This document shows positions 1-8,707 of a stretch of 8,707 bases of DNA, one piece after another. Location: positions 1-8,707 of the forward strand of contig DASZWW010000099.1 of NCBI GenBank assembly GCA_035546175.1, read 5' to 3'. The notes beneath the pieces were generated by a model. That model did no database searches and was not told the DNA's origin. It saw nothing but the letters and a program-made list of their open reading frames with translations. The DNA is from DASZFV01 sp035546175. GTDB lineage: Bacteria > Myxococcota_A > Polyangia > Fen-1088. Every line of letters begins with the position of its first letter. Position 1 is the first letter of the stretch. The translations under genes and the position numbers were made by a program.

Positions 1-1
1 C

Positions 2-193
2 GCGGGCGACGAGGCCGCGTGGCTGCGCCGGTTCGAGGCCGAGCGCCGCCGCCTGCTGCGCGCGCCCGCGCTCCTGACCGACGGCCTGCTCGCCCTCGTC
101 CGCCGCCCCGCCCTCGCGCGCGGCACGCTCCGCCTCATGCGCGCCTGGCCGCGCCTCATGAGGCGGCTGCTGGGGGTGGCGGCCGGGATATAG
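2..193 (+). CDS. C-terminal end of a probable FAD-dependent oxidoreductase (5' truncated by window edge)
   Basis: The first 63 codons stay open in frame 2 and end at TAG 191-193. The peptide is helical and rich in Arg and Leu, with WLRRFEAERRR near the start, then LLALVRRPAL and a final RLLGVAAG. This basic amphipathic tail resembles the C-terminus of UbiH/geranylgeranyl-reductase-type FAD monooxygenases, where an arm with a (Y/W)xRR(F/W)-like start ends in (L)LGVAAG-type residues. No nucleotide-binding motif is in view, because the Rossmann GxGxxG lies far upstream, so the family call rests on tail similarity only. Third codon positions are nearly all G or C, which supports coding in this frame rather than the overlapping frame used further downstream by the hydrolase. 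The next gene starts 8 bases after the stop, so the two are probably co-transcribed. Confidence 0.55.
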   Translation, partial: AGDEAAWLRRFEAERRRLLRAPALLTDGLLALVRRPALARGTLRLMRAWPRLMRRLLGVAAGI

Positions 194-201
194 TGGCGCC
201 G

Positions 202-828
202 ATGCCGCGGCCCTGGTTCCTGTTCGCGCACGGCGCGGGCGCGCCCTCGTCGTCCTCCTGGATGCGCCGCTGGCGCGACTACCTCCGTTCGCTGGGCGAG
301 GTCGTGACGTTCGACTACCCCTACATGCAGGCGCGCCGGAAGATGCCCGACCGCATGCCGGCGCTCGTCGCCGCCCACCGCGCCGAGCTCGCCAGGGTGC
401 GCGCCGAGGCGGGCGACGCGCCCATCTTCCTCGCGGGCAAGTCGATGGGCTCGCGCGTCGGCTGCCACCTCTCGCTCGAGGAGCCGGTCGCGGGCCTCGT
501 CTGCTTCGGGTACCCGCTCGTCTCGGGCTCGAGCGGCGCGCTGCGCGACGAGGTGCTCGTCGCGCTGCGCACGCCCATCCTCTTCCTCCAGGGGACGCAC
601 GACTCCCTGTGCCCGATCGCGAAGCTCGAGGACGTCCGGGCCCGCATGACGGCGCCGAGCTGGCTCTACACGGTCCAGGACGCCAACCACTCGCTCGAGC
701 TCCCGAGCGTCAAGCACACGCCCGCCCTCCAGAGAGACCTGGAGTTCTCGGTCCTCGAGGCCGTCCGGCGCTTCCTCGACGACGTGAATAAGGGCGCCCG
801 GGGGGCGTCTGAGGGGCGTCATGCGTGA
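202..828 (+). CDS. Small alpha/beta-hydrolase fold protein (KANL3/TEX30-like, dienelactone-hydrolase-type)
   Basis: The product has 208 residues. It opens with a beta strand and the HGAG oxyanion-type motif (His10-Gly13), followed by the nucleophile elbow G-K-Ser81-M-G. The acid is probably Asp134 in QGTHDSLCP and the base His163 in DANHSLEL. This complete Ser-Asp-His triad and the short length fit the KANL3/TEX30-like alpha/beta hydrolases, which are cytoplasmic and of largely undefined substrate. There is no signal peptide. The start is ATG 202, directly before the first core strand. A GTG at 193-195, overlapping the upstream stop as TAGTG, would add only three residues and is a credible alternative. 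A frame open to GTG 19 adds an Arg/Pro-rich stretch that is the shadow of the upstream gene. Its stop overlaps the start of the next gene by 8 bases, indicating translational coupling. The fold and triad are secure; the biological substrate is unknown. Confidence 0.85.
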   Translation: MPRPWFLFAHGAGAPSSSSWMRRWRDYLRSLGEVVTFDYPYMQARRKMPDRMPALVAAHRAELARVRAEAGDAPIFLAGKSMGSRVGCHLSLEEPVAGLVCFGYPLVSGSSGALRDEVLVALRTPILFLQGTHDSLCPIAKLEDVRARMTAPSWLYTVQDANHSLELPSVKHTPALQRDLEFSVLEAVRRFLDDVNKGARGASEGRHA

Positions 829-1186
829 CTTTCATCTCGATTCCCCTTCGCGTCGGGCGCTCGGCGCCATCATCCTCCTGGCGGCGCTCGGCGCCGCGCC
901 GCCCGCCCGCGCCGAGGGCGGCTTCCGCTGCGGCAGCCGGCTCGTCCTCAACGGCGAGACCGAGGACGACGTGGCCGGCAAGTGCGGCGATCCCGACGCC
1001 GTCCGCACCTGGACCGAGGTGCAGACCGAGTCGATCTGGCAGAACGGACAAAGGATCGAGCGCTCGGTCCCCGTCGAGCACGCCGAGTGGAAGTACGACT
1101 TCGGGCGGGATCGCCTGCTGCGCTACCTGACCTTCATACAGGGCCGCCTCACGGCCGTCCGCACCGGCGAGTACGGACGCAAGTAG
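821..1186 (+). CDS. DUF2845 family secreted protein
   Basis: The product has 121 residues. An N-terminal signal peptide is clear: Arg11-Arg12, a hydrophobic core (ALGAIILLAALGAA) and an ARA/E cleavage site after Ala31. The mature part begins FRCGSRLV, continues with DDVAGKCGDPDAV (Cys37 and Cys55), and later has EWKYDFG and a terminal YLTFIQGRLTAVRTGEYG. This matches the layout of DUF2845, a small family of exported proteobacterial proteins of unknown function, in which the paired cysteines probably form a disulfide in the periplasm. The start ATG 821 lies inside the last codons of the hydrolase gene and is preceded by GAGGGG at 811-816, a good Shine-Dalgarno match 4 bases away, so this start is well supported and coupled to the upstream gene. 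A +1 frame open across the same DNA is a shadow. Confidence 0.85.
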   Translation: MRDFHLDSPSRRALGAIILLAALGAAPPARAEGGFRCGSRLVLNGETEDDVAGKCGDPDAVRTWTEVQTESIWQNGQRIERSVPVEHAEWKYDFGRDRLLRYLTFIQGRLTAVRTGEYGRK

Positions 1187-1222
1187 CCGGCGCCGCGCCC
1201 GTACCCAGATTTCGGGGGACGC

Positions 1223-1867
1223 ATGCGTTCCCACGGGGTCGTGCCCTGCGCGCTCGCCTGCGCGCTGTCGGGCTGCTTCACCTCCGAGCTCGTCGGCCGC
1301 CCGCCCTCGGCCGCCGAGCTCGCCCGGATCAACGACGCCGCCGAGGACGGCCGCGCGCTCGTCGTCGAGTACTCGAAGAAGGCCGACCTGCCGCGCCCGA
1401 AGAAGCCCGCGCCCGGGACCTGCGTCGCGGGGTGGTGCCCCTCGCCGCCCGTGGAGCCCCTCTGCTCGACGAGCGCGTGCGCGCAGCTGCCGCCCGGCTT
1501 CGAGCACCCCGCGCGCGTGCGGTCCGCCGACGCCTTCAAGCTCGAGCTGTCCCTGAAGAACGGCGCGCCCGCGAGCCTCCCGCTCGACTGGGTCGACGGC
1601 CTCGAGGTCACCGGCTACGGCCACGCCCGCGGCACGATCATCGGCGCCTCGATCGGCACCGGCGTCACGGCCAGCACCCTCCTCGTCCTCGTGCTCGCCC
1701 TCGAGGGCCCGAACGGGGACCCCATCGTCCCCGGACAGCCCCACGGCTGCGACGCCAAGTGCGGCGGCCTCTTCGCGCTCCTCACGCTCCAGGGCGCCCT
1801 CCTCGGCGGCATCATCGGCGCCGCCGTCGGCACGCCCCACGAGTTCAAGCTCGCCCCTCCTCCCTGA
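1223..1867 (+). CDS. Probable lipoprotein with glycine-zipper-like hydrophobic segments, family not recognised
   Basis: The product has 214 residues. A short signal sequence ends in the lipobox L15-S16-G17-C18, so lipidation at Cys18 and periplasmic or outer-membrane location are likely. The middle part is Pro- and Cys-rich (Cys67, 72, 81, 86), with CVAGWC and CSTSAC, which may form disulfides. From about residue 137 comes a hydrophobic stretch GTIIGASIGTGV followed by LLVLVLAL, and near the end a second, GALLGGIIGAAVG (191-203), separated by a loop with Cys176 and Cys180. The small-xxx-small glycine spacing resembles glycine-zipper segments of outer-membrane lipoproteins. The start ATG has GGGGGA at 1214-1219, 3 bases upstream. 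It lies 36 bases after the DUF2845 gene and probably ends that operon. I do not recognise a named family; function is unknown. Confidence 0.75.
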   Translation: MRSHGVVPCALACALSGCFTSELVGRPPSAAELARINDAAEDGRALVVEYSKKADLPRPKKPAPGTCVAGWCPSPPVEPLCSTSACAQLPPGFEHPARVRSADAFKLELSLKNGAPASLPLDWVDGLEVTGYGHARGTIIGASIGTGVTASTLLVLVLALEGPNGDPIVPGQPHGCDAKCGGLFALLTLQGALLGGIIGAAVGTPHEFKLAPPP

Positions 1868-1868
1868 A

Positions 1869-2801
1869 TCAGCGCAGCTCGGCGGTGACCGCGGCGAGGA
1901 GCTGGGCGAGGGCGGTTGAGACGAGGAGGGCGACGGACCAGAAGGCGACGCTCTCCCAGCGATCGGGCTCGCGCCAGGCGCCGCCGGCGACGCGCGTGAC
2001 CTGCCACGCGGCGAGCGGGGCGGTCGTCGAGGCGGCGATGGCGATGCGGGGCGGCAGCCCGCACGAGACCCAGAGCGGCAGCGCGAGGTACGCCGCGGAG
2101 ACGACGAGGACGTAGAGGCGCGCCGACCACGGGCCGCCGAGGCGCACGACGAGCGTGCGCTTCCCGCTGGCGGCGTCGCCCGCGGCGTCCGGGAACTCGA
2201 TGGCGAGCAGCATGACGAACTGGAAGGCGCAGAGCGGGATCACGGCGAGGGGCACGAGCGGGGAGGTGCCGCCGCTCTGCAGGACGAAGCCGAGCCAGGG
2301 GACGAAGAAGGTGACGACCACGGCGGTCGTGAGCTCGCCGAGGCCGCGCGCGCACAGGCGCAGCGGCGGCGCGCTGTAGGACCAGGACAGCAGGACCATG
2401 AGCAGCACGCCGGGCGCGACCGACGGCGGGAAGGGCCCCGCCGCGAAGCGCGCCGCCACGCCGAGCGCGACGGCCGTGAGCGCGAGGGCCGCCGCGAGGG
2501 CGACCCAGGCGGGGAGCCCGCCGTCGACGAGGACGCGGCTGCCGCCCGACCAGCGCGTCGGCGTCGTGTTGGCCTCGTCGGCGGCGACGTCGAAGTAGTC
2601 GTTCGAGTAGTGCGTCGCGAGCTGGATCGCCGTGACGGCGAGCTGGCCCCAGGCGTAGCGCCGCCGATCGAGGGCGGCGCCCGCGTAGACGGCGAGCGCC
2701 GCGCCGAGCCCGTACATCACGAAGCCGCCGCCGAGGAAGATGGGCCGGCCGAGCTTCACGAAGGCGCGCAGGCGCGAAAAAGTGGCGGACGCGGCGGCCA
2801 T
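1869..2801 (-). CDS. UbiA family prenyltransferase, possibly MenA-like
   Basis: The product is a 310-residue polytopic membrane protein with about eight or nine hydrophobic segments. The first Asp-rich motif is N67-D68-Y-F-D71-V-A-A-D75 and the second is D205-A-A-G-D209 followed by GKRTLVVRLG. These are the two Mg2+-diphosphate binding motifs of UbiA-type prenyltransferases, which attach an isoprenoid chain to an aromatic or other acceptor in the membrane. The form HYSNDYFD together with D-x-x-G-D-x-x-x-GK-x-TL-x-V-x-LG is closest to MenA (1,4-dihydroxy-2-naphthoate prenyltransferase), but the acceptor cannot be told from sequence reading alone. The start ATG (2801-2799) is the only good one: residues upstream in the same frame come from intergenic DNA and no other start lies nearby. 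A frame open far upstream through the opposite-strand operon is an artefact of high GC. Length is normal for the family and no key residue is missing. Confidence 0.88.
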   Translation of the reverse strand: MAAASATFSRLRAFVKLGRPIFLGGGFVMYGLGAALAVYAGAALDRRRYAWGQLAVTAIQLATHYSNDYFDVAADEANTTPTRWSGGSRVLVDGGLPAWVALAAALALTAVALGVAARFAAGPFPPSVAPGVLLMVLLSWSYSAPPLRLCARGLGELTTAVVVTFFVPWLGFVLQSGGTSPLVPLAVIPLCAFQFVMLLAIEFPDAAGDAASGKRTLVVRLGGPWSARLYVLVVSAAYLALPLWVSCGLPPRIAIAASTTAPLAAWQVTRVAGGAWREPDRWESVAFWSVALLVSTALAQLLAAVTAELR

Positions 2802-2957
2802 GGTTGACGAGACGGCAACATAAGCGCTTGCACGAGGAGGCTCCGAGCGCAACAGACATCTTGCGCGTCCAAATTGGGTGCATTGACAGCGACGGAGGTG
2901 GGACCTACCTTCGGTCTTCGCTTGAGCCGAACTTACCCAGACCTGCGCACCTCGCCG
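2802..2957. other. Divergent intergenic region between the prenyltransferase and activase genes
   Basis: These 156 bases separate two divergent start codons and are visibly less GC-rich than the genes on either side. They contain an 8-base palindrome AAGCGCTT (2822-2829), a Shine-Dalgarno-like GAGGAGG (2834-2840) with no start codon at usable distance, and a perfect TTGACA (2883-2888) facing the large operon. On the minus strand a TATGTT (2822-2817) sits close to the prenyltransferase start and could be a -10 box, but no -35 match is convincing. The region may also hold a regulator site. I see no clear long inverted repeat. Confidence 0.6.
2883..2911 (+). promoter_or_regulatory. Predicted sigma-70-type promoter for the activase-dehydratase operon
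   Basis: The -35 box TTGACA is a perfect match. After exactly 17 bases comes TACCTT (2906-2911), which keeps the T, A and final T of the TATAAT consensus. Transcription would begin near 2918, leaving a leader of about 40 bases to the GTG at 2958. If real, this rules out the earlier TTG (2874) and GTG (2898) starts. No strong Shine-Dalgarno is seen before 2958. The promoter call is inference from sequence only. Confidence 0.45.
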
Positions 2958-6618
<3,661 letters not shown>

Positions 6619-6620
<2 letters not shown>

Positions 6621-6623
6621 GAG
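6619..6623 (+). promoter_or_regulatory. Shine-Dalgarno for the second operon gene, overlapping the activase stop
   Basis: AGGAG begins inside the TAG stop of the activase gene and lies 6 bases before ATG 6630. The overlap means ribosomes finishing the first gene are positioned to start the second, which suggests coupled synthesis of the two proteins. Confidence 0.75.
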
Positions 6624-6629
6624 TCAGCC

Positions 6630-8513
6630 ATGGCGACAGTGAAGACCCAGCAACCCTTCCGGCTCCCCGTCCTCGGCGAGGACGGCGTCCTCGACATCGA
6701 CGCCGAGCTGCGCCGCCTCGACGAGGAGGCCGCGCACGTCGCCACGCCGCACGTCGACGCGCGCCACTGGATCGATCAGATGGTGAGCCCGCAGTTCACG
6801 GCCAGCCAGCGCGCCGGCACGACCCTGCTCGTTTCGGGGCTGACGGCCGCGCACGACTACCTCGTCAAGGCGGCCCTCACGGGCCTCGGGTACAACGTCG
6901 AGGTCATCGACACGCCCGACAACGAGGCGCTGCGCTACGGCAAGGAGTTCGGCAACCGCGGCCAGAGCAACCCCACCTACTTCACCGTCGGGAACCTCGT
7001 GAAGTTCCTCTCCGAGCGCGCGCAGCGCGATCAGCTCGCGCCCGCCGAGGTCGTCGACAAGTACGTCTTCCTCACGGCGGGCGCCTGCGGCCCCTGCCGC
7101 TTCGGCATGTACGCGACGGAGTACCGGAAGGCGCTGCGCGACGCGGGCTTCGACGGCTTCCGCGTCATGCTGTTCCAGCAGAAGGGCGGCCTGTCGCAGG
7201 CGACCGGCGAGGAGGCCGGGCTGGCCATGAACCCGGGGTTCTTCCTGGGCCTGCTCAAGGCGATCATCGCGGGCGACGTCATCAACGGCATGGGCTACCG
7301 CCTGCGCCCGTTCGAGGTCGAGGCGGGCGCGACCGACCGCGCCATCGAGAAGACGAAGCGCTGGGTCAACGACGCCCTCGTCGAGGGCGGCTCGGTGCTC
7401 GCCGCCCTGCTGCGCGGCCGCCGCGAGTTCGCGAAGGTCGAGCTCGACTGGACGCGCCCGGCGCCGCGCGTGTCGATCATCGGCGAGTTCTGGGCCATGA
7501 CGACCGAGGGTGACGGCAACTACCAGCTGCAGCGCTTCCTCGAGTCCGAAGGCGCCGAGTGCGACATCCAGTTCGTGACGAACTGGCTGCTCTTCATGCT
7601 GTGGGAGGGCCGCTACGACACGAAGCTGCGCGCCGAGCTGCGCGGCATCGACGAGGCGCGCAAGGGCCTCAAGAACGTCAACATCGGCAAGAAGCTCCTG
7701 GGCCTCTTCGTGGCCGACGGGGCGATCCGCGCCGCGTTCCACACCTTCGGCGCCGCGATCGGCTACAACGGCTATCACCTGCCCGACATGGACGTCATCG
7801 CCAAGACGGCGCACGCCTACTACGACAACAACGTGCGCGGCGGCGAGGGGCACATGGAGGTGGGCAAGTTCATCCTCAACGTGCTCCACAACAAGACGCA
7901 CATGACGCTCTCCGTGAAGCCCTTCGGCTGCATGCCCTCGTCGGGCGTGTCCGACGGCGTGCAGAGCCTCATCACGAGCAAGTACCCGCAGAGCATCTTC
8001 TGCGCGATCGAGACGTCGGGCGACGGCAAGGTCAACGTGCAGTCGCGCGTGCAGATGTTCCTCTTCAAGGCCCGCCTCGCCGCGCAGCGCGAGTACGCCG
8101 AGATGCTCGCGAAGCTCGGCCTGACGGCCGAGGACGTCCGCGCGTTCTTCGCGAAGCACCCCGCGCTCGCGAGCGGCCTCCACCGCGCGCCGCACGCCGC
8201 CGCCGGCACGGCCGCCGACCGGCTCGCCGAGATCGCGCCCCTCGTGGGGAGGTCGGAGGCGCAGATCCGCGTGCTCCGCGCCCAGGCGCTCGGCAAGAGC
8301 ATCCTCGCCGGGGCGCGCGCGCTGCCCGCGACGCTGGCCACGCTGCGCGCCCGGTTGACCGAGCAAGCGCCCGTGCTGTTCGCGCAGGCGCGCGAGGAGT
8401 GGGTCGACGCCAAGCCCGCCGTCGTCGAGAAGCTCCACGACGCCGGGAAGCACCTCGCCACGCGCCTCGGCCGCGCCGCGCGCCCCGCCCCGACCTCGAC
8501 GGCGGCCGCCTAG
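6630..8513 (+). CDS. 2-hydroxyacyl-CoA dehydratase subunit-like protein, partner of the activase
   Basis: The product has 627 residues, no signal peptide and no membrane segment, so it is probably cytoplasmic. Visible family landmarks are GNRGQSNPTYFTVGNLVKF (from Gly108), GACGPCRFGMY with Cys153-x2-Cys156, a second Rossmann-like start SIIGEFW (from about 282) leading to GDGNYQLQRFLE, GGEGHMEVGK (from Gly404), and KPFGCMPSSGVSDG with Cys434. The GPCRFG and PFxCMPS motifs are those of proteins annotated as 2-hydroxyacyl-CoA dehydratase or activase-related, whose cysteines hold an iron-sulfur cluster. Cys311 and Cys458 are extra. The last 130 or so residues form an Ala-rich helical tail that I do not recognise. 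The ATG has AGGAG 6 bases upstream and the gene follows the activase by 9 bases, so the two products very probably work together: the activase supplies electrons and this protein carries or shares the redox site. The substrate, and even whether the reaction is dehydration or reduction, is not determinable here. Confidence 0.82.
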   Translation: MATVKTQQPFRLPVLGEDGVLDIDAELRRLDEEAAHVATPHVDARHWIDQMVSPQFTASQRAGTTLLVSGLTAAHDYLVKAALTGLGYNVEVIDTPDNEALRYGKEFGNRGQSNPTYFTVGNLVKFLSERAQRDQLAPAEVVDKYVFLTAGACGPCRFGMYATEYRKALRDAGFDGFRVMLFQQKGGLSQATGEEAGLAMNPGFFLGLLKAIIAGDVINGMGYRLRPFEVEAGATDRAIEKTKRWVNDALVEGGSVLAALLRGRREFAKVELDWTRPAPRVSIIGEFWAMTTEGDGNYQLQRFLESEGAECDIQFVTNWLLFMLWEGRYDTKLRAELRGIDEARKGLKNVNIGKKLLGLFVADGAIRAAFHTFGAAIGYNGYHLPDMDVIAKTAHAYYDNNVRGGEGHMEVGKFILNVLHNKTHMTLSVKPFGCMPSSGVSDGVQSLITSKYPQSIFCAIETSGDGKVNVQSRVQMFLFKARLAAQREYAEMLAKLGLTAEDVRAFFAKHPALASGLHRAPHAAAGTAADRLAEIAPLVGRSEAQIRVLRAQALGKSILAGARALPATLATLRARLTEQAPVLFAQAREEWVDAKPAVVEKLHDAGKHLATRLGRAARPAPTSTAAA

Positions 8514-8525
8514 CGCGCTTACAAT
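8496..8525 (+). promoter_or_regulatory. Possible promoter downstream of the dehydratase-like gene
   Basis: TACAAT (8520-8525) differs from the -10 consensus by one base and is conspicuous in such GC-rich DNA. At 18 bases upstream lies TCGACG (8496-8501), four of six matches to TTGACA. It would start transcription near 8532, towards the truncated gene at the window end. The -35 half lies within the last codons of the preceding gene. Confidence 0.3.
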
Positions 8526-8526
8526 C

Positions 8527-8542
8527 GGGGCGTGCGCGCCCC
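8527..8542 (+). terminator. Short GC hairpin after the operon, possible terminator or leader structure
   Basis: GGGGCG, a four-base TGCG loop and CGCCCC form a perfect 6-bp all-GC stem 13 bases after the dehydratase-like stop codon. There is no T-tract after it, so classical intrinsic termination is doubtful. It would also cover the GTG at 8532, making that codon a poor start. Confidence 0.3.
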
Positions 8543-8642
8543 CTCGGCTCCGCGACCGCCATCCGGACACGGGCGACGCGTGGGCGCTGGCCGTCCTCCG
8601 CGGCGCTGTCCTGGCGGCGCTCGACCGAGCCCGCGCCTCGCC

Positions 8643-8707
8643 ATGGCGTGCCTCGCGGCCGCCGCGACCGTCGCGGGCGGGGCGTGCGGCGGCAAGGGCG
8701 CGAGCTC
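8643..8707 (+). CDS. Possible N-terminus of an exported protein or lipoprotein (3' truncated by window edge)
   Basis: From ATG 8643 the frame is open to the window end and reads as a short hydrophobic, Ala-rich segment, MACLAAAATVAGGAC, followed by GGKGAS. The Gly-Gly-Ala-Cys resembles a weak lipobox, and the residues after it look like the small flexible linker usual behind a lipidated cysteine. Codon third positions are all G or C from this ATG onward, but mixed upstream, which favours it over the in-frame GTGs at 8532 and 8580. Those would however supply a basic n-region (SPRLAM) that the short form lacks. Only 21 residues are in view, so the call is tentative. Confidence 0.35.
   Translation, partial: MACLAAAATVAGGACGGKGAS

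Noticed and set aside
19..201. Upstream GTG start that would extend the hydrolase by 61 residues
   Set aside because: The extension is Arg/Pro/Ala-rich and overlaps the better-composed end of the oxidoreductase gene; the hydrolase fold begins right after ATG 202.
1876..1905. Imperfect hairpin (GCGG-TGA-CCGC core) just past the convergent stop codons
   Set aside because: Short core, bulged outer stem, inside prenyltransferase coding DNA, and no T-tract; easily expected by chance at this GC content.
2817..2822. Minus-strand TATGTT as a -10 box for the prenyltransferase gene
   Set aside because: No convincing -35 at suitable spacing, and it would leave only about 9 bases before the ATG; noted within the intergenic entry instead.
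2834..2840. GAGGAGG, a strong Shine-Dalgarno-like sequence in the intergenic region
   Set aside because: No start codon in a sensible frame lies 5-10 bases downstream, and it is upstream of the predicted promoter.
6624..8570. Long minus-strand open frame opposite the dehydratase-like gene
   Set aside because: No domain, biased composition, and the plus strand has conserved motifs with a good Shine-Dalgarno.

Overview
The window is very GC-rich, with codon third positions almost always G or C in the real genes. It has no tRNA, rRNA, CRISPR or mobile-element signature. Gene content (a DUF2845 exported protein, a lipoprotein, a UbiA-type prenyltransferase and a very large tandem BadF/HgdC-type CoA-dehydratase activase) and composition suggest a Myxococcota or other former deltaproteobacterial genome. 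That placement is inference; no phylogenetic marker is present.

Region 1 (1-1867, + strand) is a tight run of genes: the 3' end of a probable FAD-dependent oxidoreductase, a small alpha/beta hydrolase of the KANL3/TEX30-like type, a secreted DUF2845 protein whose start overlaps the hydrolase stop, and a probable lipoprotein with two glycine-zipper-like hydrophobic stretches. Region 2 (1869-2801, - strand) is one UbiA-family membrane prenyltransferase, possibly MenA-like. It converges on the lipoprotein gene with one base between the stop codons. Region 3 (2802-2957) is the divergent intergenic region. It has a perfect TTGACA box and a 17-base spacer pointing at the large operon.

Region 4 (2958-8513, + strand) is the main interest: a two-gene operon with a 9-base gap. 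The first gene encodes about 1220 residues: two complete ASKHA ATPase domains of the BadF/BadG/BcrA/BcrD family, a cysteine cluster, a DUF2229/dehydratase-like half, and a C-terminal coiled coil. The second encodes 627 residues related to 2-hydroxyacyl-CoA dehydratase subunits, with its own conserved cysteines. Family knowledge says such activases use ATP hydrolysis to drive one electron at very low potential into a [4Fe-4S] dehydratase or reductase. Here activator and acceptor appear packed into two chains. The two cysteines expected to hold the activator's bridging cluster occur in both ATPase domains with identical spacing (39 residues), so one polypeptide could form the complete cluster site. 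Substrate and electron donor cannot be told from the window.

Region 5 (8514-8707) holds a short GC hairpin, a possible promoter, and perhaps the first codons of another exported protein cut by the window edge.
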